Shown here one piece after another: positions 1 to 7,115 of a DNA stretch of 64,000 nucleotides (its first letter is position 1; each line of letters opens with the position of its first letter). The notes below the pieces were generated by a model. The model did not search any database, was not told the origin of the DNA, and saw nothing but the letters and a program-made list of their open reading frames with translations. The stretch comes from Amycolatopsis keratiniphila subsp. keratiniphila (GTDB lineage: Bacteria; Actinomycetota; Actinomycetes; Mycobacteriales; Pseudonocardiaceae): NCBI RefSeq assembly GCF_001620365.2, contig NZ_LQMT02000042.1, positions 248,001-312,000 on the forward strand, read 5' to 3'. The position numbers and the translations under genes are program-made.

Positions 1-1029
1 GTCTGCCCGACCGCGGTGGCGCCGGAGCACCCGGACTCCTACTACAACGTCTCCGACCGCCTCGTGCGTGAGATCGAGGGCGCCTGGAAGCCGAACCAGT
101 ACGCCAACCCCGAGAACCCCGCCAGCCACTACCACTCGACCGGCCCGGAGCTCTGGAGCCAGACCGAGGGCAAGATCACGCACTTCGTCGCGGGCGTCGG
201 CACCGGCGGCACGATCTCGGGCACCGGCAAGTACCTCAAGGAGGTCAGCGACGGACGCGTCCAGGTCATCGGAGCCGACCCCGAAGGCTCGGTGTACTCC
301 GGCGGGACCGGTCGGCCGTATCTGGTCGAGGGCGTCGGCGAGGACTTCTGGCCGGACACCTACGACCGCGACATCGCCGACCGGATCATCGCGGTGTCGG
401 ACGCGGACTCCTTCGACATCACCCGCCGCCTCGCCCTCGAAGAGGGGCTGCTCGTCGGTGGTTCGTGCGGGATGGCCGTCGCCGCCGCGCTCAAGCTCGC
501 CGAGGGCCTCGGCCCGGACGACGTCGTCGTCGTGCTCCTGCCCGACGGCGGCCGCGGCTACCTCACCAAGGTGTTCAACGACAGCTGGATGTCGTCCTAC
601 GGCTTCCTGCCGCCGGACTCCAGCGGCGCGACCGTCGGCGACGTCCTGATGAAGAAGAGCGGCTCGCTGCCCAGCCTCGTGCACAGTCACCCGAACGAGA
701 CCGTCGCCGAAGCGGTGGCGATCCTTTCGGAGTTCGGCGTCAGCCAGATGCCCGTGGTCAGCGCGGAGCCGCCGGTCATGGCGGCCGAGGTCGTGGGCGC
801 GGTCAACGAGCGCGACCTCCTCGAAGCGCTCTTCACCGGCAAAGCCCAGCTCGCCGACCGGCTCGAGCAGCACATGTCGCCCCCGCTGCCGACCATCGGC
901 GCCGGTGAACAGGTCGGCGCGGCGATGAACGCGCTCTCGGGTGCCGACGGCGCGCTGGTGCTGGTCGACGGCAAACCGGCGGGTGTCGTCACCCGGCACG
1001 ACCTGCTCGCGTTTCTCGCGGGACGGTAA
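1..1029 (+). CDS. cbs: Cystathionine beta-synthase, 5'-truncated by window edge
   Basis: PLP enzyme that condenses serine and homocysteine to cystathionine, the first step of transsulfuration. The frame is open from base 1, so the start and the PLP-lysine segment lie outside the window. About 342 residues are visible. They include the phosphate-binding loop VGTGGTISG near nt 196-222 and the GGSCG-type loop near 460. Two C-terminal CBS domains fill about nt 640-1020, beginning at MKKSGSLPSL and again near LEQHMSPPLP. CBS pairs usually bind adenosyl ligands. metB lies 3.5 kb downstream on the same strand, as expected for the reverse and forward arms of one pathway. Identification is firm; only the length is incomplete. 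Confidence 0.93.
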   Translation, partial: VCPTAVAPEHPDSYYNVSDRLVREIEGAWKPNQYANPENPASHYHSTGPELWSQTEGKITHFVAGVGTGGTISGTGKYLKEVSDGRVQVIGADPEGSVYSGGTGRPYLVEGVGEDFWPDTYDRDIADRIIAVSDADSFDITRRLALEEGLLVGGSCGMAVAAALKLAEGLGPDDVVVVLLPDGGRGYLTKVFNDSWMSSYGFLPPDSSGATVGDVLMKKSGSLPSLVHSHPNETVAEAVAILSEFGVSQMPVVSAEPPVMAAEVVGAVNERDLLEALFTGKAQLADRLEQHMSPPLPTIGAGEQVGAAMNALSGADGALVLVDGKPAGVVTRHDLLAFLAGR

Positions 1030-1145
1030 AGAAGCATTTCATCGGATGGTCGGGCCGGGGCGTTACGAGCGGCCCACCCGGCTATCCGATAGCGTGTCGG
1101 GTGAGTTGAACTTTTATGTCCTCGTCAAGGGGGTTCAAGACCCAA

Positions 1146-2675
1146 ATGAGTGCTCCGCAGCCACCGAATCAGCCTTGGGGTGGCGCCCAGCCACCGCAAG
1201 GACCCCCGAGTGGCCCTCAGCCGCAGCAAGACAACCCGTTCGGTTCCCCGGAACCGACGCAGGTGGTGCAGCCCGGTCAGCCGGCCCAGCCCGATTACGG
1301 GCAGCCGCAGTACGGGCAGCAGCCTCCCCAAGAGCAGCAGCCCCAGGGCGGCGGGTTCGGCGACACGCCGGAGCCCACGCAGGTCGTGCAGCCGGTCCAG
1401 CCGGGTTCCGGTGACGCGAACGCGACCCAGGTCGTGCAGCCGGTGAGCGGCGGCGGGGAAAGCCCCACCGCCGAGTCCACCCAGCTCGTGCCGCCGGGTT
1501 CGCAGCCGCCCGCCATCCCGTACGCCCCGCCGCCGAGCGCGGCCGACAACCCGGCCGCCGGTGCCTACGGCGCCCAGGGTGGCGGCTTCGGCCAGCAGCA
1601 GGGCTTCGGCCAGCCTCAGCAGGGCGGGTTCGATCCGGCGCAGGGCCAGCAGCAGCCCGGTCTCGGCCAGCCGCAGCAGGGCTTCGGCGGGCCGCCGCAG
1701 GGCGGCTTCGGCCAGCAGCCCGGTTTCGGCGGGCCGCCGCCGGGCTACAGCCCCGCGGCAGCAGGCGGGGGCGGTGGCAACCAGATGTTCGGGCTCATCG
1801 CCGGCGGCGTCGTGGCGTTGCTCGGCCTGGTCGCCTTGATCGTCTCGTTCGTCTACTTCGGTGACGCCAGCGACTACTCGAAGGTCTTCGACACTGCTCC
1901 GAACCAGGAGCAGGTCGACAAGTTCCTCGACGAGGCGGGACTGGTCGGCCCGGGCGCGATCTGGTTCTACGTGATCATGCTCCTGGTCGGCTCGCTCGCT
2001 TCGCTCGCCGGTGGTGTCGGGCTCGCCCTCGCGGGCAAGCTCCCCGGCACGGTGAAGAAGATCGCGCCGATCGTCGTCGCCGCCGGTGGCGCGCTGCTGG
2101 TGCTGTTCGGCGTCCTCTTGCTCAGCGGTTCGTCCCCGTCGTCGGACTTCCTGGACAAGCTGCCGCCGTCCGCCAGGGACAGCGCCGGTATCGGCGGTGG
2201 CCTGCTGCACCTGCTCCTCGGCATCGTGATCCTGATCGTCGGTGTGCTGGGCCTGATCCCGGCGACCGCGCAGTTCGTCGGCCTCGGTGGCGGCGGTTCG
2301 GTGCTGGGTGCCCCGCAGAGCGGTCAGCCCGGTGGTTTCGGCGGCCCGCCGCAGGGTGGCTTCGGCCAGCCGGGTCAGCCCGGACAGTTCGGCCAGCCGG
2401 GGCAGCCCGGTGGCTTCGGTCAGCCCGGACAGCCCGGTCCGTCTTCGGGTGGTTTCCCGCAGCCGGGTCAGCCCGGCGGTTTCGGGCAGCAGCCGGGCCA
2501 GCAGGGTCCGCCCAGCGGCGGGTTCGCGCAGCCGGGCCAGCCGCCGCAGGGTGGTTTCGGCCATGCTCCGCAGCAGCCCGGCGGTTTCGGGCAGCAGCCC
2601 GGGCAGCAGGGTCCGCCCAGCGGCGGTTTCGGCCAGCCGGGCCAGCAGCCCGGTCAGCCCCCGCAGCAGTGGTGA
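1146..2675 (+). CDS. Gln/Pro/Gly-rich four-helix membrane protein with repeated TQVV motifs
   Basis: Function unknown. About 509 residues in three parts: a Q/P/G-rich N-terminal tail (about 1-213), four hydrophobic helices (near 214-238, 268-297, 305-326 and 352-379), and a second low-complexity tail made of GQPGGFGQ-type units. The first tail carries four threonine motifs: EPTQVVQP twice, NATQVVQP and ESTQLVPP. I chose the ATG at 1146 because AAGGGGG lies 11 nt upstream; an in-frame ATG at 1116 would add ten residues. It occupies the place that the proline-rich antigen (pra) gene has between cbs and metB in mycobacteria. It lacks that protein's RDD-like domain, so it is a positional analogue at best. 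Confidence 0.75.
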   Translation: MSAPQPPNQPWGGAQPPQGPPSGPQPQQDNPFGSPEPTQVVQPGQPAQPDYGQPQYGQQPPQEQQPQGGGFGDTPEPTQVVQPVQPGSGDANATQVVQPVSGGGESPTAESTQLVPPGSQPPAIPYAPPPSAADNPAAGAYGAQGGGFGQQQGFGQPQQGGFDPAQGQQQPGLGQPQQGFGGPPQGGFGQQPGFGGPPPGYSPAAAGGGGGNQMFGLIAGGVVALLGLVALIVSFVYFGDASDYSKVFDTAPNQEQVDKFLDEAGLVGPGAIWFYVIMLLVGSLASLAGGVGLALAGKLPGTVKKIAPIVVAAGGALLVLFGVLLLSGSSPSSDFLDKLPPSARDSAGIGGGLLHLLLGIVILIVGVLGLIPATAQFVGLGGGGSVLGAPQSGQPGGFGGPPQGGFGQPGQPGQFGQPGQPGGFGQPGQPGPSSGGFPQPGQPGGFGQQPGQQGPPSGGFAQPGQPPQGGFGHAPQQPGGFGQQPGQQGPPSGGFGQPGQQPGQPPQQW

Positions 2676-2703
2676 TTCACCGCCACTGAACGGTTTCGTT
2701 CGA

Positions 2704-2731
2704 AACACCCCCGGCCGTGGCCGGGGGTGTT
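2704..2731 (+). terminator. Intrinsic-type terminator hairpin after the Q/P-rich membrane gene
   Basis: Perfect 13-bp arms (AACACCCCCGGCC and its complement) around a 2-nt centre, followed by CCGTTTT. It lies 29 nt after the stop codon of the upstream gene. Confidence 0.7.
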
Positions 2732-2828
2732 CCGTTTTCGCCGGGGTATGCCGATTCGCCTGCCACGGCCACTGCCCGCGGACTAGGGTGAGCGCCGTTA
2801 ACCGCACACCTGGCCCGACGGGAGCGAC

Positions 2829-3389
2829 GTGACCGGTCCGTACGGATATCCCGCCCAGCAACCCGGACCGCCAGGTTTCGGGTATCCCGCACCGCAGGCG
2901 AGGCCGTCCGGGGCGACGGCGATCATCGCCGCGGTGCTCGGTCTCGTCGGGGCCCTCGCGTCCGGTTACATCCCGATCCGCTACTTCATCGAGCTCCCGT
3001 CGGGGTTCAGCCTCTCGAACCTGCCCGGCTTCGCGCTCGTCGAGCTGGTGCTCTACCTGGTCGCCGCGCTGTTCCTGCTGATGGGCGCGTTGACGACGTT
3101 CTTCCGCTCGCTGATCGGCGCCATCCTGCTGATCCTCGGCTCGCTGCTCGCCATCCTGGCGGTCGTGCTGGAGCCGATCGCCTTCCGCGTGCCGTACCGG
3201 ATCCATCTCGACATCCTGCTCCGGTTCGCGACCTTCGACGGCGTCCTCCGGCTGGTCATGGTCGTGTTCGGCCTGCTGGGGCTGCTGCTGGCGGTGCTCC
3301 CGCCGACGTTCAGGTACCTGCGCTGGCGGCCCGCCCCGGTGCAGCCGTATCGGCCGCAGAATCAGTTTCCCCGGCAAGGCGGATGGTGA
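2829..3389 (+). CDS. Small four-helix membrane protein with Pro/Tyr-rich N-terminus (paralogue A)
   Basis: Function unknown; 186 residues. The N-terminal tail (about 1-30) is rich in GYP and QPGP. It leads into PSGATAIIAAVLGLVGAL and then further hydrophobic helices near residues 62-85, 92-115 and 138-160. The start is GTG, 8 nt after GGGAG. The PSGATAI junction recurs in the gene at 3931 (PSGATAIMAGIFAILGGL), so the two are paralogues with a duplicated tail-plus-helix plan. It lies in a same-strand run with 3426 and 3931. A membrane or envelope role is all that can be inferred. Confidence 0.7.
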   Translation: MTGPYGYPAQQPGPPGFGYPAPQARPSGATAIIAAVLGLVGALASGYIPIRYFIELPSGFSLSNLPGFALVELVLYLVAALFLLMGALTTFFRSLIGAILLILGSLLAILAVVLEPIAFRVPYRIHLDILLRFATFDGVLRLVMVVFGLLGLLLAVLPPTFRYLRWRPAPVQPYRPQNQFPRQGGW

Positions 3390-3425
3390 GATCCTGAGCC
3401 GTCCGGCTCGGCTTGGGGGAGTTCG

Positions 3426-3896
3426 ATGAGTCAGAACCAGTCTTCGGGGACCGCGATCGGCGCGGCCGTCCTCGCCTTCCTGTGCGGCATGCGGTACCTG
3501 TCCGAGGCGGGCACCTTCGTCGGGCAACTCGCCTTTCTCGGGCCGGCTCCCCAGTACTTCGTCGGAATGGCGTGGAACGGGGCACTGACGGCGACCCTGA
3601 TCGTGGGCGGTGTCCTGTTGCTGCTGCGCCGGACACTCGGCCGCACCCTCGTCGTCGCCGGGACGGCGCTCGCGCTGGTGGCGACGTTGCTCGCGAACGG
3701 CGCGGTCCGCGCCTATTTCTTCGCGGAAGTCGACGGGGAGACGCCGGTGACGGGTGAGGTGGTCGCGTTCGCCCTGTTCGTGATGACCTTCGCCGCGCTG
3801 GTGCTGGCGGTGATCAGGCCGACCTCGGACTGGCTGGAGGGACGGCGGCGGGACGACGAAGAACCGTCGGAACAGGATCGGCTTCCCGGCTGGTAG
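3426..3896 (+). CDS. Small four-helix membrane protein without Pro-rich tail
   Basis: Function unknown; 156 residues. ATG start preceded by GGGGGAG at 8 nt. Hydrophobic segments near residues 9-27, 50-68, 74-98 and 113-133, then a charged tail (GRRRDDEEPSEQDRLPGW). It lies 36 nt after the gene at 2829 and 34 nt before the gene at 3931. Its helices are spaced as in those two genes, but it lacks their PSGATAI signature. It may be a more divergent member of the same cluster. Confidence 0.65.
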   Translation: MSQNQSSGTAIGAAVLAFLCGMRYLSEAGTFVGQLAFLGPAPQYFVGMAWNGALTATLIVGGVLLLLRRTLGRTLVVAGTALALVATLLANGAVRAYFFAEVDGETPVTGEVVAFALFVMTFAALVLAVIRPTSDWLEGRRRDDEEPSEQDRLPGW

Positions 3897-3930
3897 CCGG
3901 GGATGGAACAAGGATTCGGCAAGGGGAGAG

Positions 3931-4524
3931 ATGACCTACCAGCAATACCCGCCGCAGGGCGGCTACCCGGCACCCGGTGCCTACCCGCCGCCGGGAATGG
4001 CGCGGCAGCCGAGCGGTGCGACCGCGATCATGGCCGGGATCTTCGCGATCCTCGGCGGGCTCTGGTTCCTCGCCGGGGTCGTGTCCCACGTCATCGAGCT
4101 CTCCCACTACGTCATTTCGTTCCTCGTGATCGGGGCGGTGCTGGACCTCGTCAGCGCGGCTCTGCTCCTGGGCGGCGGGATCCTGTCGCTCGTGCGCAAA
4201 CGCGCCGGACGGCTGCTCACCGTGATCGGAGCCGCGGGCGCGATCGGTTTCGTGGCGCTGACCTTCCTGTTCCGGGCGATCGGCTCGAGCTTCTATTTCT
4301 CGTACGGCGGGGTGATGCTGCACTTCGGCTTCGGCTGGCTCCTCTTCGTGGTCCTGATCCCGGCGATCGTGACCCTCGTCCTGGCGCTGATCCCGCCGAC
4401 GGGGCGCTGGCTGGCGGTCAAGAACGCGGCCGCGCAGCCGCCGAACTTCGGATACCCGCAGCAGCCGGGGTATCCGCAGGTTCCCGGTGCCCAGCAGCAG
4501 GGACAGCCACCCGCGCAGTGGTGA
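3931..4524 (+). CDS. Small four-helix membrane protein with Pro/Tyr-rich tails (paralogue B)
   Basis: Function unknown; 197 residues. The first 30 residues are GYPAPGAYPPP-like, followed by PSGATAIMAGIFAILGGL and three more hydrophobic helices. A second tail (GYPQQPGYPQ) then ends in GQPPAQW. The Q-x-W end resembles the QPPQQW end of the gene at 1146, so these neighbours may share tail-mediated interactions. ATG start with GGGGAG at 4-9 nt. It is the last gene of the membrane-protein run and is followed by metB 51 nt later. Confidence 0.7.
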   Translation: MTYQQYPPQGGYPAPGAYPPPGMARQPSGATAIMAGIFAILGGLWFLAGVVSHVIELSHYVISFLVIGAVLDLVSAALLLGGGILSLVRKRAGRLLTVIGAAGAIGFVALTFLFRAIGSSFYFSYGGVMLHFGFGWLLFVVLIPAIVTLVLALIPPTGRWLAVKNAAAQPPNFGYPQQPGYPQVPGAQQQGQPPAQW

Positions 4525-4562
4525 GTTCAATCCCAGACGATGGGATCTCGAGTGGGTGGCCG

Positions 4563-4568
4563 TACCCT
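4563..4568 (+). promoter_or_regulatory. Putative -10 box (TACCCT) of a leaderless metB transcript
   Basis: TACCCT ends 7 nt before the metB ATG at 4576, the usual spacing for leaderless mRNAs. No convincing Shine-Dalgarno sequence lies between them. Confidence 0.35.
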
Positions 4569-4575
4569 TGGTGGT

Positions 4576-5733
4576 ATGGCCGACGATTACTCTCTGCTGG
4601 GCTTCGAGACGCGCGCGATCCACGCCGGGCAGACCCCTGATCCCCGGACCGGCGCGGTCATCGTGCCGATCTACCAGACCTCGACCTACGCGCAGGACGG
4701 CGTCGGCGGCACGCGCGAAGGCGACTACGAGTACTCCCGCACCGCGAACCCCACACGCACCGCGCTGGAGGTCGCGCTGGCGGCGCTCGAAGGCGCGCGG
4801 CACGGTCTGGCGTACGCGTCGGGGATGGCGGCGAGTGACGTCCTGCTGCGGGCGACCCTGCGGCCGGGAGACCACCTCGTGCTCGGCAACGACGCGTACG
4901 GCGGCACGTTCCGGCTGATCGACAAGGTGCTCAGCCTGTGGGGTGTCGAGCACACGGTCGCCGACCTGGGGAACATCGCCGAGGTCCGGGCGGCGATCCG
5001 GCCGGAGACGAAGCTGATCTGGTGCGAGTCGCCGACGAACCCGATGCTCGGGATCGCCGACATCGCCGCGCTGGCCGAGGTCGCGCACGGCGCCGGTGCC
5101 CGCCTGGTCGTCGACAACACCTTCGCCACCCCGTACCTGCAGAATCCGCTTTCGCTGGGTGCCGACGTCGTCCTGCACTCGACGACCAAGTACCTCGGCG
5201 GGCACTCCGACGTCGTCGGCGGCGCGATCCTGACGAACGAGGACGAACTGCGCGAGCAGCTGTTCTACCTGCGCAACGCGGCGGGCGCGGTGCCCGGCCC
5301 GTTCGACGCGTGGCTGACCCTGCGCGGGATCAAGACACTCGCCCTGCGGATGGAGCGGCACAGCGACAACGCCGAACTGATCGCCCGGATGCTGCTGAAG
5401 CACCCGAAGGTCGAGCGTGTCTACTACCCGGGCCTGCCGGAGCACCCCGGCCACGAGGTCGCCTCGAAGCAGATGCGGCGCTTCGGCGGGATGATCTCGT
5501 TCACCCACGTCGACGGCGAGCAGGCCGCTCTCGAAGCCGCGTCGAAGACGAAGCTGTTCATCCTCGCCGAGTCGCTGGGCGGGATCGAGTCGCTCATCGA
5601 GCACCCGGGCCGGATGACCCACGCGAGCACCGCCGGGTCGACCCTGGAGGTGCCGGACAACCTGCTGCGCCTGTCCGTCGGCATCGAGGACGGCAGCGAC
5701 CTGGTCGCCGATCTGTCCCAGGCTCTGGGCTGA
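4576..5733 (+). CDS. metB: Cystathionine gamma-synthase
   Basis: PLP-dependent Cys/Met-metabolism enzyme joining an activated homoserine with cysteine to give cystathionine. The 385-residue length is typical. Seen: the N-terminal FETRAIHAGQ signature, the YSRTANPTR motif, and the PLP-lysine motif HSTTKYLGGHSD with the lysine at about 200. The C-terminal ESLGGIESLIEHP segment is also present. I start at the ATG at 4576 (MADDYSLLG). An upstream in-frame ATG at 4540 lacks a ribosome site, and a TACCCT box just before 4576 suggests leaderless translation. A cystathionine gamma-lyase or O-acetylhomoserine sulfhydrylase activity cannot be excluded from sequence alone, but position next to cbs supports a transsulfuration role. 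Confidence 0.92.
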   Translation: MADDYSLLGFETRAIHAGQTPDPRTGAVIVPIYQTSTYAQDGVGGTREGDYEYSRTANPTRTALEVALAALEGARHGLAYASGMAASDVLLRATLRPGDHLVLGNDAYGGTFRLIDKVLSLWGVEHTVADLGNIAEVRAAIRPETKLIWCESPTNPMLGIADIAALAEVAHGAGARLVVDNTFATPYLQNPLSLGADVVLHSTTKYLGGHSDVVGGAILTNEDELREQLFYLRNAAGAVPGPFDAWLTLRGIKTLALRMERHSDNAELIARMLLKHPKVERVYYPGLPEHPGHEVASKQMRRFGGMISFTHVDGEQAALEAASKTKLFILAESLGGIESLIEHPGRMTHASTAGSTLEVPDNLLRLSVGIEDGSDLVADLSQALG

Positions 5734-5754
5734 CCGCCGCCGAGCCCGGAGAGT

Positions 5755-5821
5755 GAGCAAGGGACCTTTGCTGTCGTTCGCGTAGCCATGCTAAGCAAAT
5801 GACAGCAAAGGTCCCTTGCTC
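5755..5821. repeat. Long inverted repeat between convergent genes (bidirectional terminator candidate)
   Basis: Perfect 21-nt arms at 5755-5775 and 5801-5821 (core GCAAGGGACCTTTGC) with a 25-nt loop, between metB and the minus-strand gene at 5865. A near-copy of the right arm (17 nt) recurs alone at 58074-58090. The adjacent CGCGCTGGTCAGCGCG palindrome is also echoed near 58050. Confidence 0.7.
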
Positions 5822-5864
5822 CTTTCGCGCTGGTCAGCGCGGTGTGGTGGGAGGAATCGCCCGG

Positions 5865-6143
5865 TCAAGGGCGGAAGTTGCTGGGCGTGACGCCGCTCTT
5901 CGCGTCCGCCTCGTGCGAAGTCCCCTGCGGCGCGGCAGGCAGCTCCGAGCCGTCGACGCAGCCGCCGACGAGCTCGATGTGGTTGTCGTGCCGGATGTAC
6001 TGGCCCGGGTCCACGCAACCGGCGCGGTCGACCGTGTAGACGGCGGCGCCGGTCAGCAGCGCGGCCGAGGTGAGTGCCAGCACGACCGGGAGCATCCCGG
6101 CGGAGCGGGTCGCCCGGACCCTGCCGATGTTCCCCCGTGCCAT
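5865..6143 (-). CDS. Small membrane-anchored exported protein
   Basis: Function unknown; 92 residues. After a short basic stretch (MARGNIGRVRATR) comes one hydrophobic segment near residues 16-36 (MLPVVLALTSAALLTGAAVY). An extracellular part with two cysteines (AGCVDP and GGCVDG, spaced 18) follows and could form one disulfide. ATG start with AGGGAG 6 nt upstream. It stands alone between the convergent hairpin after metB and the immunity-type gene ending at 6253. I do not recognise the family. Confidence 0.6.
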   Translation of the reverse strand: MARGNIGRVRATRSAGMLPVVLALTSAALLTGAAVYTVDRAGCVDPGQYIRHDNHIELVGGCVDGSELPAAPQGTSHEADAKSGVTPSNFRP

Positions 6144-6252
6144 GTGCGCTCCCTGGTCGCCTTCGCCGACGCCGTCAAGAGTACCCGGACCGCGAACTTG
6201 TCACGTGACGTATCCGTCAGGTGGCATCATGCGGCCGCGAAATCAAGAGGTC

Positions 6253-7104
6253 CTAAGTGGACGGCCGGCCGGTGATCGCGGCGACCGCGAGTTCGCGTTC
6301 GGGCTCGCCGACCTCGGGCAGGGTGAACCGCAGCGCCCGGATGTGACCGAGGAGTTCGGGATCGGGAGCGACGCCGTGCTCGCGCAGGTAGTAGGCGACC
6401 GCGCCCGGCCAGTACCACCGGCCGTCCGTGCGGAAGTTCAGCGGCACCAACGGCTCCCTGTCGGGGTCGAAGGCGTCGGCGTCGTAGGACCGCGACGCCA
6501 GCACGACCGGCGCGCCGTCGAGGTACTGCAGCACCCGCTCCCGCTCGGCCGGGGACAGCGGCTCACGGTTCACCACCGGGCGGCCTGACTCGTCGAGACC
6601 GTCGTGGACCCGGGGGACGCGCAAGGCTTCCGGTGCGTCCGCCGGCGGGGTGGCGACGGGCGCCGGTGCCAGGCCTGCCCGCTGCCGCAGCCACGGCGGG
6701 ATGTGCTGGTCGCTCCGCGGGAAGAACCGGAGTTCGTCCTGGAAGCCGATCGGCGGCGGAGTGCGACGCCAGGCGGGCTCCTGGTCGAGCATGAAATCGA
6801 CGGAGGTGCCTTGCGCGGCGTCGAAGGTCAGCGTCGCGGCCAGCCAGGTGCCCTGGCCGGGCTGGTACATCCCGGCCCGCAGCGTGCCGAGGAGCTGGAC
6901 CAGTTCCGGCGGTGCCGCGATCGGCTGCGTCGTTCCGTCCGGTCCGGTGATGAGTACGTCGGTCTCGAGATGCCTCCCGACGGCCCGGTGCTCGGTCCGC
7001 AGCCGTCGCCAGCCGGGCGGGGCCATCGACGCGAGACCGTTGCCGATCTGGGCGACGATCTGCTGTTGCTGTTCCGGGCTCAGCGGTCCGGGTGGCGTGG
7101 TCAT
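6253..7104 (-). CDS. YezG-like immunity-type protein, last gene of toxin operon
   Basis: 283 residues. The N-terminal half (about 10-140) is a third copy of the domain found twice in the gene upstream: APPGWRRLRTEHRAVG, then GMYQPGQGTWLAATLTF, closing with FFPRSDQHIPPWLRQR. This plan fits the YezG (DUF600) immunity family. The C-terminal half (about 170-283: PLSPAERERVLQYLDGAPVV, then TDGRWYWPGAVAYYLREHGV) resembles a stand-alone domain I associate with actinobacterial toxin neighbourhoods. Eleven nt separate it from the gene upstream, so they are co-transcribed. Likely role: cytoplasmic neutralisation of one of the toxin domains encoded in the operon (inference). ATG start. Confidence 0.7.
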   Translation of the reverse strand: MTTPPGPLSPEQQQQIVAQIGNGLASMAPPGWRRLRTEHRAVGRHLETDVLITGPDGTTQPIAAPPELVQLLGTLRAGMYQPGQGTWLAATLTFDAAQGTSVDFMLDQEPAWRRTPPPIGFQDELRFFPRSDQHIPPWLRQRAGLAPAPVATPPADAPEALRVPRVHDGLDESGRPVVNREPLSPAERERVLQYLDGAPVVLASRSYDADAFDPDREPLVPLNFRTDGRWYWPGAVAYYLREHGVAPDPELLGHIRALRFTLPEVGEPERELAVAAITGRPST

Positions 7105-7115
7105 CGATGCTCCCC

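Noticed and set aside
1125..3911. Minus-strand open frame of about 928 codons
   Set aside because: Antisense to the Q/P-rich and small membrane protein genes; low-complexity Arg/Glu-rich translation without any domain.
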